Of a stretch of DNA of 64,000 nt, positions 60,239-64,000 are shown in pieces (positions within the stretch are counted from its first letter, which is position 1; each line of letters starts with the position of its first letter). A program made the translations under genes and the position numbers. The notes below the pieces were generated by a model. It was not told the origin of the DNA and made no database searches. It was given only the letters and a program-made list of their open reading frames with translations. Origin of the DNA: Saccharomycopsis malanga (Eukaryota > Ascomycota > Saccharomycetes > Ascoideales > Saccharomycopsidaceae); NCBI GenBank assembly GCA_004014935.1, contig CP025322.1:2542001-2606000 (forward strand), read 5' to 3'.

Positions 60239-61720
60239 ATGAAGACGCCATTGCTTTTTTTGTTGGTATTGTTGGGCACAGCCAGTGCTGCTCCGTTGAA
60301 TGGACACAACAAGAGACACCAGCATCATAAAAGAGCCACCCAGACTATATACAGCACACATACAGCCTACACTGATGTGAATGTAGCTGTGACAGTTACC
60401 GAGGACTCTGATGCTTCGATTAATCCGACCGTTGCTGCTGGGACAGTTCCTGGGACAGTCCCTGGGACGGTTGCAGGGCTTGTTGGGGCCCAAACAACCA
60501 GTGGTTCAGCTGTGATCCCTGGAGGAGTACTTTCGACTCTGGGAATCAACATTGCCGCAGCTTTGGTGTCAGGAATTGAATCAAATGCAGCAGGAGCAGT
60601 TTCTAGTGCAGCAGCAGTTTCTAAAGTGGCTGGTCCAGTGGCTGGTGCAGCTTCTCAAGTAGCTAGTCCAGTGGCTGGTGCAGCTTCTAAAGTGAGTAGT
60701 AATATTGCTGGTGCAGCTTCTCAAGTTGGCAATAATATTGCTGGTGCAGCCTCTAAAGCCACTTCTAAGATTGCATCTAAAGCAACTGGCGTTGCAAGCA
60801 AGATTGCATCTCAAGCATCAAGTGTAGCAAGTAGCGTAGCAACTGGTGCGGCTTCGAAACTTCCAAAATCCATTGGCAACATCAATGGAGATTTGAAAGA
60901 CTTTGTCAATCCTACCAAAAAGTTCAAGGATGGCACCATCAAATGCTCCGAGTTCCCAGAAGGCCAGGGCGTGATCAAATTGCCATGGATAGGCCGCAGC
61001 AACTGGGCCTCGGTGACCAATCCTAAAGACGGCAACACCTCTACAATCTGCCAGGAAGGATGGCTCTGCTCGTATGCCTGCCAGCCAGGCATGTCCAAGA
61101 CCCAATGGCCTTCAGAACAGCCGGCTTCTGGCGAGTCTCGCGGCGGATTGCTCTGTAAAAACGGCTATCTATACAGAACCAACCCTAAGAAGGACTATCT
61201 TTGCGAATGGGGCTCAAACACCAACTACGCAGTGTCCAAGCTTGACAAGGTGTTGTCCTTGTGTAGAACAGACTATCCAGGCTCGGAAAACATGAACATT
61301 CCAACCAGATTGCTCAAAGGCGACAAGAAACCAATGTCGGCGATCATCGAGGACGGCTACTACACCTGGAGAGGCGGCAAAACATCGTCTCAATACTATG
61401 TCAACAACGCAGGTGTTGATGTTGACCAAGGCTGTCTTTGGGGCAACTCCTCTGGCACCGTGGGCAACTGGGCCCCAGTTGTCTTGGGAAGCGGCTACAC
61501 CGACGGAAAGACTTGGTTGTCAATCATCCCAAACCCTAATAATAAAACCCCTCCTAATTACAATGTCAAAATCGAGGCTGTGGGCAAGGCAAAACTCCAG
61601 GGCGATTGCTGGTACGTCGATGGCAAATACAGTGGTGGGCCAGGCTCTGAAAGTGATGGCTGTACTACTGCTGTAACTGGCGGCACTGCTAATTTTGTTT
61701 TTACTCCTAGAAATAAGTAA
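60239..61720 (+). CDS. SUN-family cell-wall protein 2
   Basis: 493 aa. Signal peptide MKTPLLFLLVLLGTASA, two Kex2-type sites (NKR and HKR at about residues 25 and 32), then a long Ala/Ser/Val-rich region (about 95-210) with repeats of VAGAASQV, IAGAASKV and IASKAT, and the SUN domain (about 218-490). The same cysteine motifs as SUN gene 1 are present ([37 protein letters not shown]), with [20 protein letters not shown]. The Ala/Ser linker is typical of Sim1/Sun4-type members and probably O-mannosylated. TVPGTVPGTV is a short tandem. A SINE fragment begins about 75 bp after the stop. Confidence 0.96.
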   Translation: MKTPLLFLLVLLGTASAAPLNGHNKRHQHHKRATQTIYSTHTAYTDVNVAVTVTEDSDASINPTVAAGTVPGTVPGTVAGLVGAQTTSGSAVIPGGVLSTLGINIAAALVSGIESNAAGAVSSAAAVSKVAGPVAGAASQVASPVAGAASKVSSNIAGAASQVGNNIAGAASKATSKIASKATGVASKIASQASSVASSVATGAASKLPKSIGNINGDLKDFVNPTKKFKDGTIKCSEFPEGQGVIKLPWIGRSNWASVTNPKDGNTSTICQEGWLCSYACQPGMSKTQWPSEQPASGESRGGLLCKNGYLYRTNPKKDYLCEWGSNTNYAVSKLDKVLSLCRTDYPGSENMNIPTRLLKGDKKPMSAIIEDGYYTWRGGKTSSQYYVNNAGVDVDQGCLWGNSSGTVGNWAPVVLGSGYTDGKTWLSIIPNPNNKTPPNYNVKIEAVGKAKLQGDCWYVDGKYSGGPGSESDGCTTAVTGGTANFVFTPRNK

Positions 61721-61796
61721 TTTTATAGACATTAATACAGGTTTTATAGTTGTTGGTGGTCTGTAGCTTGATAATGTGTAGTTTTTTACTTGCCTC

Positions 61797-61879
61797 CCAC
61801 TGGGTTTCACCACTCTTAGACATGGCGCGTGTATAGGAAACTGATATGTACTGGGCTTGGAATATATGATATTATTATA
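61797..61879 (+). mobile_element. SINE family A 3' fragment
   Basis: CCACTGGGTTTCACCACTCT, TAGACATGGCGCGTGTATAG, GAAACTGATATGTACTGGGC and TTGGAATATATGAT, then ATT and the 36-bp minisatellite. From GCGTGTATAGG onward it is almost identical to 46213-46263. Confidence 0.88.
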
Positions 61880-62220
61880 GAATTTATAATTATTTATGAG
61901 ATTTAAAGAGTGTTGTAATTTATAATTATTTATGAGATTTAAAGAGTGATATAATTTATAATTATTTATGAAATCTAAATCGTAATATAATTTATAATTA
62001 TTTATGAAATCTAAATCGTAATATAATTTATAATTATTTATGAAATCTAAATCGTAATATAATTTATAATTATTTATGAAATCTAAATCGTAATATAATT
62101 TATAATTATTTATGAAATCTAAATCGTAATATAATTTATAATTATCTATGAAATCTAAATAGTAATTTAATTCATAATTATTTATGAAATCTAAATCGTA
62201 ATATAATTTATAATTATCCA
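61880..62220. repeat. 36-bp minisatellite, about 9.5 units
   Basis: CGTAATAT recurs every 36 bp (for example at 61981 and 62017). The units are more uniform than in the sister array at 46264, with six or more nearly identical copies, suggesting more recent homogenisation. The outer units match the outer units of the sister array. Confidence 0.95.
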
Positions 62221-62396
62221 TAGGTTATTTGCCTCAGTGGTCAGAGCTCTCGAAGAAGAGAAAAAAGACCCAACAGGAACACGGGCGAATATATTACGAT
62301 GGACATTATTAGTTTTTACCAAGTCCCTTAGACATATCTGTATATTCGAAACTGTTATGTACTGGGCTTGAAATATATGATATTATTATTATAAGA
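62221..62396 (+). mobile_element. SINE family A, internally deleted copy
   Basis: TTATTTGCCTCAGTGGTCAG, CTCTCGAAGAAGAGAAAAAA, CCCAACAGGAACACGGG, then a jump to TTTACCAAGTCCCTTAGACA, TACTGGGCTTGAAATATATG and ATT tail. The B box is lost at the jump, so it cannot be transcribed from an internal promoter. Confidence 0.9.
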
Positions 62397-62424
62397 TATC
62401 AACTAACCATTAGATGGTCTGTGT

Positions 62425-62515
62425 CAGACCGTTGCACTTTTCTGTTCAACATTGTAAAAAGTAGTGAAAAATGTTCATCCCGGGAATCGAACCGGTGCTC
62501 CTCTTAGGTATTAGG
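62425..62515 (-). mobile_element. SINE family A, head and body fragment
   Basis: In reverse: GTCAGACCGTTGCACTTTTC, CAACATTGTAAAAAGTAGTG, B box CCCGGGAATCGAACCGGTG and CTCCTCTTAGGT. Confidence 0.82.
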
Positions 62516-62540
62516 GACAAATTAAATAAAAAATGACTAA

Positions 62541-62766
62541 ATGACTACATGAGCTCGAAATATAAGATTATTATCATTATAATGATTACATTAAAGACCA
62601 AGTAGAATTAAGTAGAATTCAGTCCAAAACTCTAGATAGATTGCCCTTTTTAAAACAGCAAACAAATAAAATAAATAAGAACTACATGGGCTCGAAATAT
62701 ATCATTATTATTATTCTAATGATCACATTAAATACCAAGCGAGATTCAGTCCAAAACTCTAGATAA
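62541..62766. repeat. Tandem duplication of the ARG3 3' flank
   Basis: Two copies (about 62541-62645 and 62680-62766) each contain ACTACATGGGCTCGAAATAT or its variant (a SINE 3' end), an ATT run, AATGATTACATTAAA, ACCAAG, and TTCAGTCCAAAACTCTAGAT. The right copy includes the last codons and stop of ARG3; the left copy is a duplicate of the terminator region. Confidence 0.85.
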
Positions 62767-63748
62767 ACTTCCCCTTATTGACAATAAAAGCCTCAATAAC
62801 AGCAATTGCAGCATACAATCTGTTTTCTGCTTCTGGAAACACCAAAGACTTGTCACTGTAAAAGACGTCATCCGTGACTTCCTCTTGATGGCGAGGTAAA
62901 CAGTGCATGAATTTCCAGTCTTCGCTGGCTTTTCCCTCTGCTATAAGCTGCTTACTTACCTGGAATCCTTTGAATTCAGCGAGTTTTTTAGCCTTTTGCG
63001 CTTCTTCTCCCATGGAGACAAAGGTGTCGGTGACTACAATATTTGCATTGGCAAGTGCTTCTACAGGGTTGTTTGAGAGCTCAAAAGTGGCGCCTTGCTC
63101 TGTAGCAATTTTCTGGGCAGTGGCAGCAACCTCTGGATCAAATTTATAGCCAGTAGGAATAGCTACAGACACATTTATGCCGTATTTTAAAGCAGCAATA
63201 CAAAGATCATTAATCACATTGTTAGCATCGCCAATCCAGGTGAGCTTTTTCCCCCTGACATCTGCAAATGCTTCTTTGATTGTAAGAAGATCGCAGATTG
63301 CCTGCAAAGGATGGAATCTATCGCAAAGTGAGTTAATGATAGGAACAGAACTATACTTTACCAACTGTTGAATGTCATTATGGCTATTTACTCTGGCAAA
63401 GATGCCGCCTGTCATGGAGGAAATCACTTTGGTAGAGTCCAAAAATGACTCATTTACGCCTAACTGGATATCCTGTGATCCAAGAAATAGAGGATGGCCG
63501 CCAAAATAATTGATCGCAGCTTCTGATGACACTCTGGTACGAGTGGATCTCTTTGTGAACAACAACGCTATGGTCTGTCCAATAAGAGCACGGTGCTCCG
63601 ATAAATTGCTACTTTTAATCTGCTTCTTGTGATAAGCTGCCCTGTCAACCAAAGAATACAACTCTTGGTTGGATAGTTCCGAAATCGAGATCAAATGTCT
63701 CATGCTTCTCGCAGCACCAGTAGTAGCAAATGTTCTAACAAAAGTCAT
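62759..63748 (-). CDS. ARG3: Ornithine carbamoyltransferase
   Basis: 329 aa from the ATG at 63748 (the frame extends two codons upstream only to a TTG). It makes citrulline from ornithine and carbamoyl phosphate in arginine synthesis. The carbamoyl-phosphate site STRTR (68-72), HPLQ (146-149) and the ornithine/catalytic HCLPRH (282-287) are intact, with DTFVSMGEE and WIGDANNVIND. The N-terminus MTFVRTFATTGAARSMRHLI has four Arg and no acidic residue, so a mitochondrial presequence is likely; S. cerevisiae Arg3 lacks one and is cytosolic. Two Gcn4 sites and a TATA run precede it. The 3' flank is duplicated. Confidence 0.97.
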   Translation of the reverse strand: MTFVRTFATTGAARSMRHLISISELSNQELYSLVDRAAYHKKQIKSSNLSEHRALIGQTIALLFTKRSTRTRVSSEAAINYFGGHPLFLGSQDIQLGVNESFLDSTKVISSMTGGIFARVNSHNDIQQLVKYSSVPIINSLCDRFHPLQAICDLLTIKEAFADVRGKKLTWIGDANNVINDLCIAALKYGINVSVAIPTGYKFDPEVAATAQKIATEQGATFELSNNPVEALANANIVVTDTFVSMGEEAQKAKKLAEFKGFQVSKQLIAEGKASEDWKFMHCLPRHQEEVTDDVFYSDKSLVFPEAENRLYAAIAVIEAFIVNKGKFI

Positions 63749-63796
63749 CTCCAATAAAAAGGAACCCCTACAATGGTTTTCTATCTACTAAACTTA

Positions 63797-63856
63797 TATA
63801 TATATAAGGCAATTGGCCCTTAAATAGTAGTGCTGAGTCACCATATTAATGACTCA
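63797..63856 (-). promoter_or_regulatory. ARG3 promoter: two Gcn4 sites and TATA box
   Basis: TGAGTCA at 63834-63840 and TGACTCA at 63850-63856 are perfect Gcn4 sites (general amino-acid control), 86-108 bp upstream of the ATG. A TATATATATATAAG run (63795-63808) lies between them and the start codon. The arrangement fits induction by amino-acid starvation. Confidence 0.88.
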
Positions 63857-64000
63857 GTATACTATAAAAAGTCACCTGCATGTACTCGGGGTGCGACAGC
63901 CCCCATTAGAATATCAGGGCTCTATAACGTTAACAAGATTTTCACACCTTTTGATTGTCTCTAAATCTTCTTTATGCTGTATATAAAATCACCCATAATC

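Noticed and set aside
61520-62221. Minus-strand 233-codon ORF with a 12-residue repeat (INNYKLYYDLDF)
   Set aside because: It arises because the 36-bp minisatellite is a multiple of three and lacks stops in that frame. It runs antisense into SUN gene 2 and through a SINE. The similar ORF at 45839-46393 has the same cause.

Overview
The window is 64 kb of nuclear DNA from a budding yeast (Saccharomycotina). The evidence is a set of compact, apparently intronless genes with clear yeast identities: RNR2, TIP41, MTR4, GDH2, CLU1, AHP1, EMW1, OPY2, a TMEM184/YKR051W-type gene, two SUN-family wall proteins, ARG3, three yapsin-like aspartyl proteases and a SHE10/OSW7-type protein. An initiator tRNA-Met and a tRNA-Val(UAC) fit a eukaryotic nuclear genome. 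CTG codons fall at positions where leucine is expected (a TPR of Clu1, proteases 2 and 3 aligned), so CTG most likely reads as Leu. I cannot name the order or species.

Layout. 1-5 kb: an edge ORF fragment, RNR2 (minus) with five ACGCGT (MCB) boxes upstream, then repeat-rich spacer. 5-14 kb: SHE10/OSW7-like gene, TIP41 and MTR4, all plus. 16-26 kb: GDH2 and CLU1, plus. 26-31 kb: repeats and an unrecognised single-TM protein. 32-34 kb: two peroxiredoxin genes and tRNA-iMet, minus. 35-42.5 kb: three tandem secreted aspartyl proteases, plus. 43-46 kb: EMW1. 47.5-51.8 kb: OPY2 between two inverted copies of an unclassified repeat of about 0.8 kb. 52-54 kb: gene-poor, with a membrane-protein fragment. 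54-56 kb: TMEM184-type gene, minus. 57-62 kb: two SUN genes with tRNA-Val between them. 62.7-64 kb: ARG3 (minus) with two Gcn4 sites.

The most striking non-genic content is a large family of tRNA-derived SINEs. Each has a Pol III A box and B box in the head, a unique body, and a 3' end (TGGGCTTGAAATATATGAT followed by an (ATT)n tail). More than 20 full, short or fragmentary copies occur between 10 kb and 62.7 kb. One full copy (37291-37606) has a perfect 13-bp target-site duplication. Copies lie just downstream of stop codons in about seven genes, form head-to-tail fusions, and have seeded microsatellites and a 36-bp minisatellite present at two loci. A second tRNA-headed repeat family sits at 27-28.3 kb. 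No partner LINE is visible in the window.

Two otherwise intact host genes (MTR4 and the TMEM184-type gene) each carry one extra base in a seven-base A/T run that breaks the frame. This could be sequencing error, a real mutation or slippage. The genes are ordinary housekeeping, wall and metabolic genes and do not form a single pathway. The functional groupings are the protease cluster, the SUN pair, and the peroxiredoxin pair.
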